A stretch of DNA of 64,000 nt from JACCZX01 sp963829995 (GCA_963829995.1 CAWHKW010000036.1:10484-74483), one strand, 5' to 3'. Counted from the first letter of the stretch, positions 55,372 through 62,129 are shown. Notes: generated by a model from the letters alone, not told the origin. Program-made: numbers and translations.

Positions 55372-55629
55372 ATGAAGTCGTCAGAGCTTCTCTCGGATGC
55401 ATTGCTAGTGCGCTGGGATGAGAAGCTCCGAAGCCTGTTGGTTGTCCATCCCGATGCACAACAGTTTCCGGAGGCACTCGTGCAGATTCGTGAGGCTACG
55501 CTTGACGAGATGAATTTTCAGGCGGCATCTCAATTCATCGGTGAACGGCTCGTGTTGCTAATTCCCGCTTTGCGGACGCGCTACGTTGACCCTTCAACCG
55601 GAATGCTTCGTGGAGACAGCGATGCCTAA
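55372..55629 (+). CDS. Cassette 7: small soluble protein
   Basis: Unrecognised 85-residue helical protein (MKSSELLSDALLVRWDEKLR), with two amphipathic helices and no signal peptide or Cys. The TAA stop lies in attC7. Size and charge are compatible with an antitoxin- or regulator-like helical protein, but nothing supports a specific role. Confidence 0.75.
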   Translation: MKSSELLSDALLVRWDEKLRSLLVVHPDAQQFPEALVQIREATLDEMNFQAASQFIGERLVLLIPALRTRYVDPSTGMLRGDSDA

Positions 55630-55689
55630 CTCATCGTTGGGGAGCCGACGCGCGATAAGGCCGCGCGCGGCTCAACTCAAGCGTTAGAC
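55624..55689 (+). other. attC7 (66 bp, type A variant)
   Basis: R'' GCCTAAC, R' GTTAGAC. The loop is longer (GCGCGATAAGGCCGCGCGC), giving 66 bp. Confidence 0.88.
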
Positions 55690-55698
55690 CTGCGGAAA

Positions 55699-56136
55699 AT
55701 GATGCCGTCACCTGCGCCAAGCCATGTCAGCTTTTGTGGCGACTTCAACAAAGAGCACGTGCCCGAGCAGCCCGCCGGTCGCGATGTAACCGACCTGCTC
55801 ATAGCGGGCCTTGTCTCAAGAGGGGTTCAGATTCGGAACCGAAGCCAAACCGACTACTCACACGAGATCTTCCTATCAGTCGGTGACCGAAGCTTCTACG
55901 CGATGCTTGGCCTAGTTGAAGATGCTCACGCCGAGTGGCTCTTCTTCTTTGACCCGCAGAGTCCCATTTTTCGCCTGTTTCCACCCTTCATTGGATCGCA
56001 ACGTTCGCTTCTTGCCAACGCGGTGCATGACGTGCTCTCCTCAGATCAGAGGATTAGTGAGATACGGTGGTACAAGGACGACAAGGCGTGGAACTATCAC
56101 TCACATGGAGCGTTCTCGAGAACACCGCAGGCCTAA
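55699..56136 (+). CDS. Cassette 8: hypothetical soluble protein
   Basis: Unrecognised 145-residue protein; two adjacent ATGs (55699, 55702) are possible starts. It has a mixed alpha/beta pattern (YSHEIFLSVGDRSFYAMLGL, AEWLFFFDPQSPIFRLFPPF) and no signal peptide. The C-terminal stop is in attC8. No family is recognised. Confidence 0.75.
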   Translation: MMPSPAPSHVSFCGDFNKEHVPEQPAGRDVTDLLIAGLVSRGVQIRNRSQTDYSHEIFLSVGDRSFYAMLGLVEDAHAEWLFFFDPQSPIFRLFPPFIGSQRSLLANAVHDVLSSDQRISEIRWYKDDKAWNYHSHGAFSRTPQA

Positions 56137-56190
56137 CTCATCGTTGGAGAGCCGACGCTCTGCGAGCGCGGCTCAACTCGGTCGTTAGAT
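56131..56190 (+). other. attC8 (60 bp, type A)
   Basis: R'' GCCTAAC, R' GTTAGAT. Inner arm has CTCGGTC in place of the common CTCAGAC. Confidence 0.92.
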
Positions 56191-56193
56191 GCC

Positions 56194-56583
56194 ATGAACA
56201 TCCGCATCGCGCTGTTAGCCGTCGCCGCTCTGGCTGGCTTAGTAAGCGGGCCGTACTCGCTAGAGTCGACGGCCCAGAGTCAGCCGCCCATCGAGTGGGA
56301 CAGTTTGGCCTTCGCATTCGCTGGCTGCCTTGCCGCTATCCCCATCGTCCTCGGGTTACAAGCGGCCCTTGGCAACGACAAGGCATTACGTTGGGGTTGG
56401 TTGTTCTTCTTGGTCGCAGCAACGTACTTCACGCTCGCGGGTCTCGGAGCGGTCGTCGTCTCTGCAGCAAGCTCTGGCGTCGTGCCTCATTCACTTTTGT
56501 TCTTGGTCGTGGGCCTCGCGTCATTGGCCGGCCTGGCAATCGTCAAGCGCGTGTTTGCCAGTCGGTTCACCAATGGCATCTAA
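56194..56583 (+). CDS. Cassette 9: four-helix membrane protein
   Basis: Unrecognised 129-residue membrane protein with four hydrophobic stretches (about 5-20, 36-57, 66-92 and 100-120). The loops are short. ATG follows attC8 by 3 bases; the stop is in attC9. The cassette-9 and -11 proteins share this general topology but no clear sequence similarity by eye. Confidence 0.8.
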   Translation: MNIRIALLAVAALAGLVSGPYSLESTAQSQPPIEWDSLAFAFAGCLAAIPIVLGLQAALGNDKALRWGWLFFLVAATYFTLAGLGAVVVSAASSGVVPHSLLFLVVGLASLAGLAIVKRVFASRFTNGI

Positions 56584-56637
56584 CCCGCCGTTGGAGAGCC
56601 GACGCTCTTCGAGCGCGGCTCAACTCAGACGTTAGAT
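56578..56637 (+). other. attC9 (60 bp, type A)
   Basis: R'' ATCTAAC, R' GTTAGAT. Standard inner arms. Confidence 0.92.
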
Positions 56638-56649
56638 GGCACACAGAGC

Positions 56650-56970
56650 ATGGCTCCGTTAGTCAACGTTGGTCGCCTGCAACCGGCCCAGTACGAAGAT
56701 ATAAAGCGCATCCTTCGTTCGAACCGCATTTCATTTGTCGAATCGAGTCACGCACCATTGCCCACATATCTCTGCGTTAAAGCGAAAGATTATGAAAAGG
56801 CGAGCCGTCTCGTGCGCGAAGAGTATCGAGACTTCGCGTTGGCGGAGCGGGCAAAGTGGGAGCACGAATGGAGTGAGGTTCATCATGGTTCTTATTGGCG
56901 CTGGCTATTGCATCAATGGCGTTGCAACACGAGGCTTGCCGCAAGCAGCCTCATTCGGCTCATCACATAA
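56650..56970 (+). CDS. Cassette 10: DUF6164-like protein
   Basis: 106-residue soluble protein that resembles DUF6164: the YEDIKRILRSNRISFVESS start and CVKAKDYEKASRLVREEYRD fit that family's beta-alpha pattern. The C-terminus (LHQWRCNTRLAASSLIRLIT) is encoded in a segment that is also found, non-coding, at the end of cassette 24, so the end of this gene may have been replaced by recombination. Function is unknown. Confidence 0.7.
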   Translation: MAPLVNVGRLQPAQYEDIKRILRSNRISFVESSHAPLPTYLCVKAKDYEKASRLVREEYRDFALAERAKWEHEWSEVHHGSYWRWLLHQWRCNTRLAASSLIRLIT

Positions 56971-56986
56971 TTCGTTGGCATGCGCC

Positions 56987-57048
56987 ATCTAACTCCTCAA
57001 TGCAGCGGACGCTCGCAAGCGAGCGCCGCTGATTTCAAACGTTTAGAT
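56987..57048 (+). other. attC10 (62 bp, type D)
   Basis: R'' ATCTAAC; inner arms GCAGCGGACGCTCGC / GCGAGCGCCGCTGA. The R' reads GTTTAGA, with an extra T, unlike GTTRRRY. Same family as attC24. Confidence 0.8.
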
Positions 57049-57052
57049 TGAG

Positions 57053-57397
57053 ATGCGGAACCTGTCGCAGTACTTCATGTTTGTGCAGAACCTTGTGCTC
57101 ATTCCAGTGCTCGTAGTCGCGGCGGCTATGTTGTTCAAGCGCCTTCCCGGCCTGAGCACGTTGATCATGATGGTCGGGGCCGGCGTGATGATTATCGGTG
57201 GCTGGTACACGGGCGTCTGGGTGGCCCTTAATGGCGACATGTCTCACTTGTCGGAGACAGAAGTGATGAACGTCCAAAAGCACCTCATGATTGCGGGGTC
57301 AATTTCATACATCGGCCTCACTACATTTATTTGTGGCTTTCTTTTGTTCGCCTTGCGTGTAACCAAGCGCCAAGCAACTAATGACAGCTCAATCTAA
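57053..57397 (+). CDS. Cassette 11: three-helix membrane protein
   Basis: Unrecognised 114-residue membrane protein: helices at about 8-28, 36-56 and 80-102, with a polar loop (GDMSHLSETEVMNVQKHLMI) between the second and third. Stop is in attC11. No family is recognised. Confidence 0.8.
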   Translation: MRNLSQYFMFVQNLVLIPVLVVAAAMLFKRLPGLSTLIMMVGAGVMIIGGWYTGVWVALNGDMSHLSETEVMNVQKHLMIAGSISYIGLTTFICGFLLFALRVTKRQATNDSSI

Positions 57398-57451
57398 CTC
57401 GTCGTTCGAGAGCCGACGCTCTTCGAGCGCGGCTCAACTCAGACGTTAGAC
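57392..57451 (+). other. attC11 (60 bp, type A)
   Basis: R'' ATCTAAC, R' GTTAGAC; inner arm begins TCGTTCGAGAGCCGAC. Confidence 0.92.
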
Positions 57452-57484
57452 ATCTGCTGGAGCGTCGTGCATCGGAGCAAGGCC

Positions 57485-57694
57485 ATGTTTGTTTGCCTAG
57501 TCGCATTCGGGATCGCGTTCATCATCAATTTCGCAGCTATCCGGTACTGCGAACACTTGAACCGTTGTGACAGCATCGGCGTTTGGTACACCGTCTATGG
57601 CGCAACCATTAACGCCGTACTTGTCACAGTTGCGCTCGGCGGCGTAGTCGTTGTCCTAAAGGCTATTCGAAGAAGGGTGAAAGCAGATGTCTAA
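57485..57694 (+). CDS. Cassette 12: small membrane protein
   Basis: Unrecognised 69-residue protein from ATG 57485 (GTG 57467 would add six residues). Two hydrophobic segments (about 2-19 and 38-58) flank a Cys-containing loop (YCEHLNRCDSIG) with two Cys six residues apart. The C-terminus is basic (RRRVKADV). Stop is in attC12. Confidence 0.72.
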   Translation: MFVCLVAFGIAFIINFAAIRYCEHLNRCDSIGVWYTVYGATINAVLVTVALGGVVVVLKAIRRRVKADV

Positions 57695-57748
57695 CTCGTC
57701 GTTGGAGAGCCGACGCTCTGCAAGCGCGGCTCAACTCGGACGTTATAT
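57689..57748 (+). other. attC12 (60 bp, type A)
   Basis: R'' GTCTAAC; the R' GTTATAT is a variant with a T at the fifth position, unlike the usual GTTAGRY. Confidence 0.9.
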
Positions 57749-57751
57749 GTC

Positions 57752-58078
57752 ATGGCAAACGTGCTCGCGATCGGCCTAGTTAACGGATATCGGCGCTACA
57801 TCTCTCGGCGCAAGGGATTTCGTTGCGCTTACCACGTTGCTTATGCCAATGGCTCTTGTTCGGATATCGCCCTTCGGTTAGCGCGGAGAGTCAATGGCGT
57901 ACGCCTCATGCGACTGATGCTGCTTCAAGCGAAGCGTTGTCGACTTGCCTTCATGCTCATGCAATCGCACGATCCGGAACGGGAGTGGCCGAAGCACGAG
58001 CCGCGCAACGAAAAGCTTGCGAATCGGTGGTGTTTCGAAGGCGCTGGCTGTGGCGCTTCGTGTTTTCCATGGTCATGA
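57752..58078 (+). CDS. Cassette 13: YidD-like protein
   Basis: 108-residue protein with YidD-type features: a hydrophobic N-terminus, GYRRYISRRKGFRCAYHVAY, then NGSCSDIALRLARR, matching the Cys-containing amphipathic core of YidD/membrane-insertion-efficiency proteins. Canonical YidD is about 70-90 residues beside yidC; this copy is free-standing in a cassette. The Cys-rich tail (CFEGAGCGASCFPW) is unusual. Family call is moderate. Confidence 0.72.
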   Translation: MANVLAIGLVNGYRRYISRRKGFRCAYHVAYANGSCSDIALRLARRVNGVRLMRLMLLQAKRCRLAFMLMQSHDPEREWPKHEPRNEKLANRWCFEGAGCGASCFPWS

Positions 58079-58079
58079 C

Positions 58080-58139
58080 ATATAACTCGTCGTTGGAGAC
58101 CCGACGCTCTGTGAGCGCGGCTCAACTCGGACGTTAGGT
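58080..58139 (+). other. attC13 (60 bp, type A)
   Basis: R'' ATATAAC, R' GTTAGGT. Inner arm has GAGACCCGACGC, one base off the common form. Confidence 0.9.
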
Positions 58140-58142
58140 GTC

Positions 58143-58352
58143 ATGGGTCAGGTCGCGCTGATTGGGATGCTCGTTGCAGGCCTCGTTGGCTTTATTCTCA
58201 TTGGGTACGTACTTGTTCATCTTGCTGAAGGGCGACGTTTTCGTGACCAATCTGCGCCGCGAAAAAGGGCCATCGTGTGCCTGGCGCTTGCGCAGTGGCC
58301 CTATCTCCTGGTTGCCGGAATTGGTGTTATGGGCTTGTTGGGCCTAATGTGA
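58143..58352 (+). CDS. Cassette 14: two-helix membrane protein
   Basis: Unrecognised 69-residue protein with two hydrophobic helices (about 4-27 and 46-67) and a basic cytoplasmic loop (GRRFRDQSAPRKRA). ATG follows attC13 by 3 bases. The gene ends 26 bases before attC14, unlike most cassettes, where the stop is inside attC. Confidence 0.78.
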   Translation: MGQVALIGMLVAGLVGFILIGYVLVHLAEGRRFRDQSAPRKRAIVCLALAQWPYLLVAGIGVMGLLGLM

Positions 58353-58377
58353 TGTTGACTGCTGACGAAACCATGGC

Positions 58378-58437
58378 ACCTAACTCGTCGTTCGAGAGCC
58401 GACGCTCTACGAGCGCGGCTCAACTCGGACGTTAGCT
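58378..58437 (+). other. attC14 (60 bp, type A)
   Basis: R'' ACCTAAC, R' GTTAGCT. Inner arms standard. Confidence 0.92.
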
Positions 58438-58446
58438 GTTGACAAC

Positions 58447-58671
58447 ATGATCGAGCACCAGCCTCCGCTGAGCGCCGTAGCCTCGTGGTAGTCGGAGGCG
58501 TGCTCGCGCTGCTCAGGTTCTGCTCTCGTCGCCATCTTCATCGCAGTCGCTCTCGCCGGCCAGTTGATGGTTGCTCATGGCGCCTGGTCGGCGGCGCTTG
58601 GTGCCCCAGTTGCTGCGCTCGGCGTGTGGCTTTTTCGGCGAGGTAAACGTGTCGTCGACAACGTCTCATAG
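58447..58671 (+). pseudogene. Cassette 15: decayed membrane-protein gene
   Basis: No full-length frame spans this cassette. ATG 58447 opens MIEHQPPLSAVASW and meets TAG after 14 codons. A second frame gives a hydrophobic LVVVGGVLALL, and the first frame resumes as ALVAIFIAVALAGQLMVAHG to VVDNVS at 58669-58671. Two compensating shifts would give about 74 residues with two membrane helices. Either a real decayed cassette or two sequence errors. Confidence 0.6.
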
Positions 58672-58683
58672 TTGCGTCGTCTC

Positions 58684-58751
58684 AGCTAACTCGTTGCTGG
58701 TGCCGACCCGCGCGAGCTACGCTCGCGCTGTCGCTCAGCGTTGCGTTAAAT
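58684..58751 (+). other. attC15 (68 bp, type B)
   Basis: R'' AGCTAAC, inner arms TGCCGACCCGCGCGAGC / GCTCGCGCTGTCGCTC, R' GTTAAAT. Relates to attC4 and attC5. Confidence 0.88.
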
Positions 58752-58764
58752 TTCACTAGTCGCA

Positions 58765-59232
58765 ATGTCGCCGTCTGAAATCGCGCTCGTCGAAACCGCT
58801 CTTCAAGTTCGCCTCCCATTGCCGTACAGGGCGGCGCTCGAATCACACGATCTGAGTGGTGATGAGAACGACCATCCGGAATTCAGCACGAGTGTTCAAC
58901 GTCTGATCGAGGACAACCAGCACTTCAAAACATCCTCGACAGGTCCTCCGAGGCCGAATGGACCGCTAGGCGCCCTGAAAAACTTTTTTCTTTATGGCTC
59001 CGAGCGTCGCAGGACGGAGCGTTGGCGCAAGTGGCATACCGAGTGGGTTCTCGGGCAGCGCTTCATAATCGGGACCGATTTAAGCGAAGAACGGTACTTA
59101 ATCGTGTTGTCGGAGCAACTTACACCGATCTATTGCTACCAACTCGAAACCGGGCAAACGGAAAGGATTGCTGGCTCACCGGCTGAATGGCTGGTGGAGG
59201 TTAAGCGTCGCCAAGCCGAGAGTTTGACGTGA
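58765..59232 (+). CDS. Cassette 16: SUKH (SMI1/KNR4) family protein
   Basis: 155-residue soluble protein of the SMI1/KNR4 (SUKH) superfamily: SEIALVETALQVRLPLPYRA at the N-terminus matches the family start, followed by a mixed alpha/beta domain (FIIGTDLSEERYLIVLSEQL). SUKH proteins are best known as immunity proteins to polymorphic toxins; no toxin gene is next to it here. The stop lies just before attC16. Confidence 0.82.
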   Translation: MSPSEIALVETALQVRLPLPYRAALESHDLSGDENDHPEFSTSVQRLIEDNQHFKTSSTGPPRPNGPLGALKNFFLYGSERRRTERWRKWHTEWVLGQRFIIGTDLSEERYLIVLSEQLTPIYCYQLETGQTERIAGSPAEWLVEVKRRQAESLT

Positions 59233-59233
59233 A

Positions 59234-59293
59234 ATCTAACTTTTCGTTCAAGAGCCGACGCCCTACGGGCGCGGCTTAACTACAACGTTAGAC
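59234..59293 (+). other. attC16 (60 bp, type A, diverged)
   Basis: R'' ATCTAAC, R' GTTAGAC; inner arms CAAGAGCCGACGCCC / GGGCGCGGCTTAACTAC, showing several paired changes from the type. Confidence 0.9.
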
Positions 59294-59296
59294 CGC

Positions 59297-59587
59297 ATGA
59301 GCGACCTCGTCGACAAGCTCCTTCGATGGCTCACTTCACGCTCACCTCGCCTGATCTGTGAGTCGTGTGGTGCGGGGTTTCTTCTCGCTTCCATCCGGGT
59401 ACGTTTCTCCGGCGCACGCATGCAAGATTGCTGCCCTCGGTGCGGTGCACCGGGTCCTTTCCGTACACCGAGCGTGGAAGAGGCCGCAGCCATTCAACCT
59501 GAAGGGTGGCATTGGTGGATTATTGCTCCGGCCGCCTTGGCAATCCTTGCCGCTGTAGGTGCCGGGCTGTGGACCACGCTGCGATGA
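59297..59587 (+). CDS. Cassette 17: zinc-ribbon membrane protein
   Basis: 96 residues with two CXXC pairs (CESCG near residue 22 and CPRCG near 47), which look like a zinc ribbon, and one C-terminal membrane helix (about 72-92). It resembles other small zinc-ribbon membrane proteins; no specific function can be assigned. ATG follows attC16 by 3 bases. The stop lies before attC17. Confidence 0.78.
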   Translation: MSDLVDKLLRWLTSRSPRLICESCGAGFLLASIRVRFSGARMQDCCPRCGAPGPFRTPSVEEAAAIQPEGWHWWIIAPAALAILAAVGAGLWTTLR

Positions 59588-59594
59588 CACTGCG

Positions 59595-59654
59595 GTCTAA
59601 CATTTCGTTCGAAAGCCGACGCTCTGCGAGCGCGGCTCAACTCAGACGTTAGGT
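59595..59654 (+). other. attC17 (60 bp, type A)
   Basis: R'' GTCTAAC, R' GTTAGGT; inner arm has GAAAGCCGACGC. Confidence 0.92.
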
Positions 59655-59661
59655 GGCTGCG

Positions 59662-60192
59662 ATGGCGTTCTTCTTCGCGACGGCAGAAGACTTGGTGCCT
59701 GTGCTACTTAGCGTCGAGGAACGAATCAGGATCAAGTACACACCATTTGGTCATTTCGATACTCCTGACGTGAAGTCATTCGCTTCAATCCGCGACTTGC
59801 CGACGCTTTTTCGTCCGGCGCCAAACGAATCGGCGGCTTCCTGCCCGAAGTATGTAGTTACTGAACTCGACGGGGTTGTCGCCTCCCGGAGGATTGCGCG
59901 TTATGACGGCACTACGGTCTGGTCCATTGATCAGCTAGAAAACGCTGATAGCACTGTCTTGTCTCATGGCGGTTTCTTTGGCGATGATGTTTTGTTGTAC
60001 GGCGAGGTTCGCACTGTCCACAAGACTCCTGCCGCACAAAGGCTTCAACGCGCGTTCGATACAGCAATCAGAAAGAACTTCACAAAGATAAAAGCATTTC
60101 GCGTCGGCAAGCGTGCCGAGGCTCTACTTGACGCAGGGGTTAGGCTTACTGGTGCCAAGCAGTCGCTGGCCATCTGTGACCTTTCCCGTTAG
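59662..60192 (+). CDS. Cassette 18: hypothetical protein
   Basis: Unrecognised 176-residue soluble protein. ATG 59662 is chosen over GTG 59653, which overlaps the R' site. The sequence alternates short strands and helices (FFATAEDLVPVLLSVEERIR, VTELDGVVASRRIARYDGTT). It could be a two-domain alpha/beta protein; no family is recognised. The stop is 16 bases before attC18. Confidence 0.78.
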   Translation: MAFFFATAEDLVPVLLSVEERIRIKYTPFGHFDTPDVKSFASIRDLPTLFRPAPNESAASCPKYVVTELDGVVASRRIARYDGTTVWSIDQLENADSTVLSHGGFFGDDVLLYGEVRTVHKTPAAQRLQRAFDTAIRKNFTKIKAFRVGKRAEALLDAGVRLTGAKQSLAICDLSR

Positions 60193-60207
60193 CGTCGTGC
60201 AAGAGCC

Positions 60208-60267
60208 GCCTAACAATTCGTTGGAGAGCCGACGCTCTTCGAGCGCGGCTCAACTCAGACGTTAGGG
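60208..60267 (+). other. attC18 (60 bp, type A)
   Basis: R'' GCCTAAC, R' GTTAGGG; standard inner arms. Confidence 0.92.
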
Positions 60268-60270
60268 CGC

Positions 60271-60663
60271 ATGAAAACCATACGGTGGTTTATTCCGCGT
60301 GCGGCATGGTCGTACCTGGCAGTGGCGTTGGCTGCGTTCCTAATGTTCGTGCCGCGCTGCAATTCAGGCTATCTCGGTCATGCTGGGCCCGGTTACCTTC
60401 TCTTGCCGCTGGGCTTTCTCATCGCTGTCTTCTGCTTATCCTTAACCATTTGGAGATCTGGCGCCGGCTCGCGTATTCAAGTGGCGCAGTGGGCTGGTGT
60501 GTCGCTCCTTATTTTTGCGGTACTCAGTCTGGGCGTCGCATTTTTGGGGGCGCACGCGATGAATGCGTGCTTCGCGCAGTATGTAAACCACGAAGTGAAG
60601 CGGGAGGAGTGGCTGTTCATTTGGGGGCTGCTCTTCCCTTTTGTGCTGCCGCTGGTCTCATGA
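60271..60663 (+). CDS. Cassette 19: four-helix membrane protein
   Basis: Unrecognised 130-residue membrane protein with hydrophobic segments near 10-28, 40-60, 70-93 and 110-128. A competing frame of 150 codons (60285-60737) overlaps it, ends through attC19 and is Cys/Arg-rich; this one is preferred because it starts 3 bases after the boundary and has clean membrane topology. Confidence 0.75.
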   Translation: MKTIRWFIPRAAWSYLAVALAAFLMFVPRCNSGYLGHAGPGYLLLPLGFLIAVFCLSLTIWRSGAGSRIQVAQWAGVSLLIFAVLSLGVAFLGAHAMNACFAQYVNHEVKREEWLFIWGLLFPFVLPLVS

Positions 60664-60679
60664 GGGTATATCCAATGCG

Positions 60680-60739
60680 CTCTAACATGTCGTTGGAGTC
60701 CCGACGCTCTACGAGCGCGGCTCAACTCAGACGTTAGAA
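60680..60739 (+). other. attC19 (60 bp, type A)
   Basis: R'' CTCTAAC, R' GTTAGAA. Inner arm has GGAGTCCCGACG. Confidence 0.9.
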
Positions 60740-60744
60740 CGCAC

Positions 60745-61089
60745 ATGCAAAGACTGTCGTCGTCCGAGCTGGCCGAATTGCAAGCTGCCTTTGCAGACCT
60801 TCTGAACTACGAATCTGAGGACCCAACGGACCCGATCGACCCGTTAACGTATGTCGCGCCCGACGGGGACACATGCCTTCATGTGGCCGCGCGCCGCGGA
60901 AATCTTCGCGTGGTACAGCTATTGGTCAAAGCAGGTTTGAACGTAAATCAACCTGGTGACATGGGCTCAACACCGCTTCATGGCGCATCGGAGCCTGATG
61001 TAGTTGCCTTCCTTCTCGCTAGAGGAGCGTCTACTCAGATACAAGATGAATTCGGGCGCTATCCGGTTAAGGACGAAAGTGCTTTCTAA
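60745..61089 (+). CDS. Cassette 20: ankyrin-repeat protein
   Basis: 114-residue protein with two to three ankyrin repeats: GDTCLHVAARRGNLRVVQLL, then MGSTPLHGASEPDVVAFLLA. There is an acidic N-terminal helix and no signal peptide. Small ankyrin proteins often act as immunity or protein-binding factors; no partner gene is visible here. Stop is in attC20. Confidence 0.85.
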   Translation: MQRLSSSELAELQAAFADLLNYESEDPTDPIDPLTYVAPDGDTCLHVAARRGNLRVVQLLVKAGLNVNQPGDMGSTPLHGASEPDVVAFLLARGASTQIQDEFGRYPVKDESAF

Positions 61090-61143
61090 CTCGTCGTTCG
61101 AGAGCCGACGCTCTGCGAGCGCGGCTCAACTCAGACGTTAGAG
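61084..61143 (+). other. attC20 (60 bp, type A)
   Basis: R'' TTCTAAC, R' GTTAGAG; inner arm begins TCGTTCGAGAGCC. Confidence 0.92.
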
Positions 61144-61146
61144 CTC

Positions 61147-61467
61147 ATGGTCCGCTTCACCGACGACGCGGTCAGGTTCATTCAACAGAAGCCGCGCACT
61201 GTTCCGAGCATCAGTTGGTATGTCCGAATCTGTTGGGACAACGGTGATGCGAACAATGTCCGCACCTCGGACGGTGGAACTGAGTGGATAAAAGGCACTC
61301 CGCGCGGATGGTTCGCCGAGGTAGTTCCTTATCCGGTAGCGGATCGCGATTTGCTGAAGCTAGACTTTGAATCGGGCGTACCTTATCAAGTGGAGTACAC
61401 GCACGGGCACACTTTTCCGGGTGGAGTTATTCACGTCTCAGGCAATGGACTCGCACTTGAGCTCTAA
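61147..61467 (+). CDS. Cassette 21: hypothetical protein
   Basis: Unrecognised 106-residue soluble beta-rich protein (FTDDAVRFIQQKPRTVPSIS, GTPRGWFAEVVPYPVADRDL). The first 20 residues superficially resemble the start of HesB/IscA-like domains, but the conserved Cys residues are absent. Stop is in attC21. Confidence 0.75.
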   Translation: MVRFTDDAVRFIQQKPRTVPSISWYVRICWDNGDANNVRTSDGGTEWIKGTPRGWFAEVVPYPVADRDLLKLDFESGVPYQVEYTHGHTFPGGVIHVSGNGLALEL

Positions 61468-61521
61468 CTCATCGTTGGAGAGCCGACGCTCTGCGAGCGC
61501 GGCTCAACTCAGCCGTTAGGT
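61462..61521 (+). other. attC21 (60 bp, type A)
   Basis: R'' CTCTAAC, R' GTTAGGT; CTCAGCC replaces CTCAGAC before R'. Confidence 0.92.
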
Positions 61522-62091
61522 CGTATGGACCTTGACTGGTTGCGTCCGGTGGCAAGCGGTGTAGTCGGTGGCTTGGTCGTATGGCTCCTGGCGCGCGCCG
61601 GTCGCAAGCCTGCGCCCCGAAAAGCCAACGTTCGCGAACTGACATATGGTTCCGGCTTTCGCGTTTTCACTATTGCTCTTGTACCGGGTTCCTTATTTGT
61701 GGCCTACGCGGCAGCTCACGCGCGAAATAGCCAGCTCTTGCTCGCATCGTGCATTGCGGCGGTCTTCCTCGCTGCTGCTGTTTTCTTTGTTTACCAAGTC
61801 TTCTTCGTGCGTCTTGCCTACGACGACGAGAGCGTCTACTACCGGAGCCCACTTTCCGGATCACACAGAATCCCTTGGACAGACGTTTTGGAAGTTGGCT
61901 ACTCTGGACTCATGCAGAGCCACTATCTACGCACAGAGAAGGTGCCGCGCATATGGTGCTCGAACATGTTGCAGGGCTACGAGGAGTTGGGCGCATTCCT
62001 TTCTCAGAAAGCCGATCAATTGTTTGGTGGCGATGAGACCTAACTCGTCATTCGAGTGCCGACGCTCTACGAGCGCGGCTCAACTCAGACG
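61516..62091 (+). repeat. Duplicated cassette unit, copy 2
   Basis: Second 576-base copy of 53076-53651. The flanking cassettes differ (20-21 before, 23 after), so this was not a block duplication of neighbours. Confidence 0.92.
61525..62043 (+). CDS. Cassette 22: membrane PH-like protein (copy 2)
   Basis: The 172-residue product is identical to that of cassette 3, with the same membrane-segment plus PH-like layout. The nucleotide sequence also appears identical, since the reading frames in other phases match too. The offset between copies is 8440 bases. Two intact copies could change dosage or allow homologous recombination. Confidence 0.9.
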   Translation: MDLDWLRPVASGVVGGLVVWLLARAGRKPAPRKANVRELTYGSGFRVFTIALVPGSLFVAYAAAHARNSQLLLASCIAAVFLAAAVFFVYQVFFVRLAYDDESVYYRSPLSGSHRIPWTDVLEVGYSGLMQSHYLRTEKVPRIWCSNMLQGYEELGAFLSQKADQLFGGDET

Positions 62092-62097
62092 TTGGAC
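62038..62097 (+). other. attC22 (60 bp, type A)
   Basis: R'' ACCTAAC, R' GTTGGAC; copy of attC3. Confidence 0.92.
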
Positions 62098-62129
62098 TGC
62101 TTCGAATCGTTAAATCGTAGGGAGTTGCT

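Noticed and set aside
56067..56780. 237-codon frame across cassettes 8-10
   Set aside because: It is the stop-free attC frame plus out-of-frame DNA; no homologous features. Kept only as an observation on attC coding.
58571..58759. 62-codon frame in cassette 15
   Set aside because: It runs through attC15 with no coding-like composition.
60285..60737. 150-codon frame in cassette 19
   Set aside because: It is Arg/Cys-rich, starts inside the membrane gene and ends through attC19; the membrane frame is more convincing.
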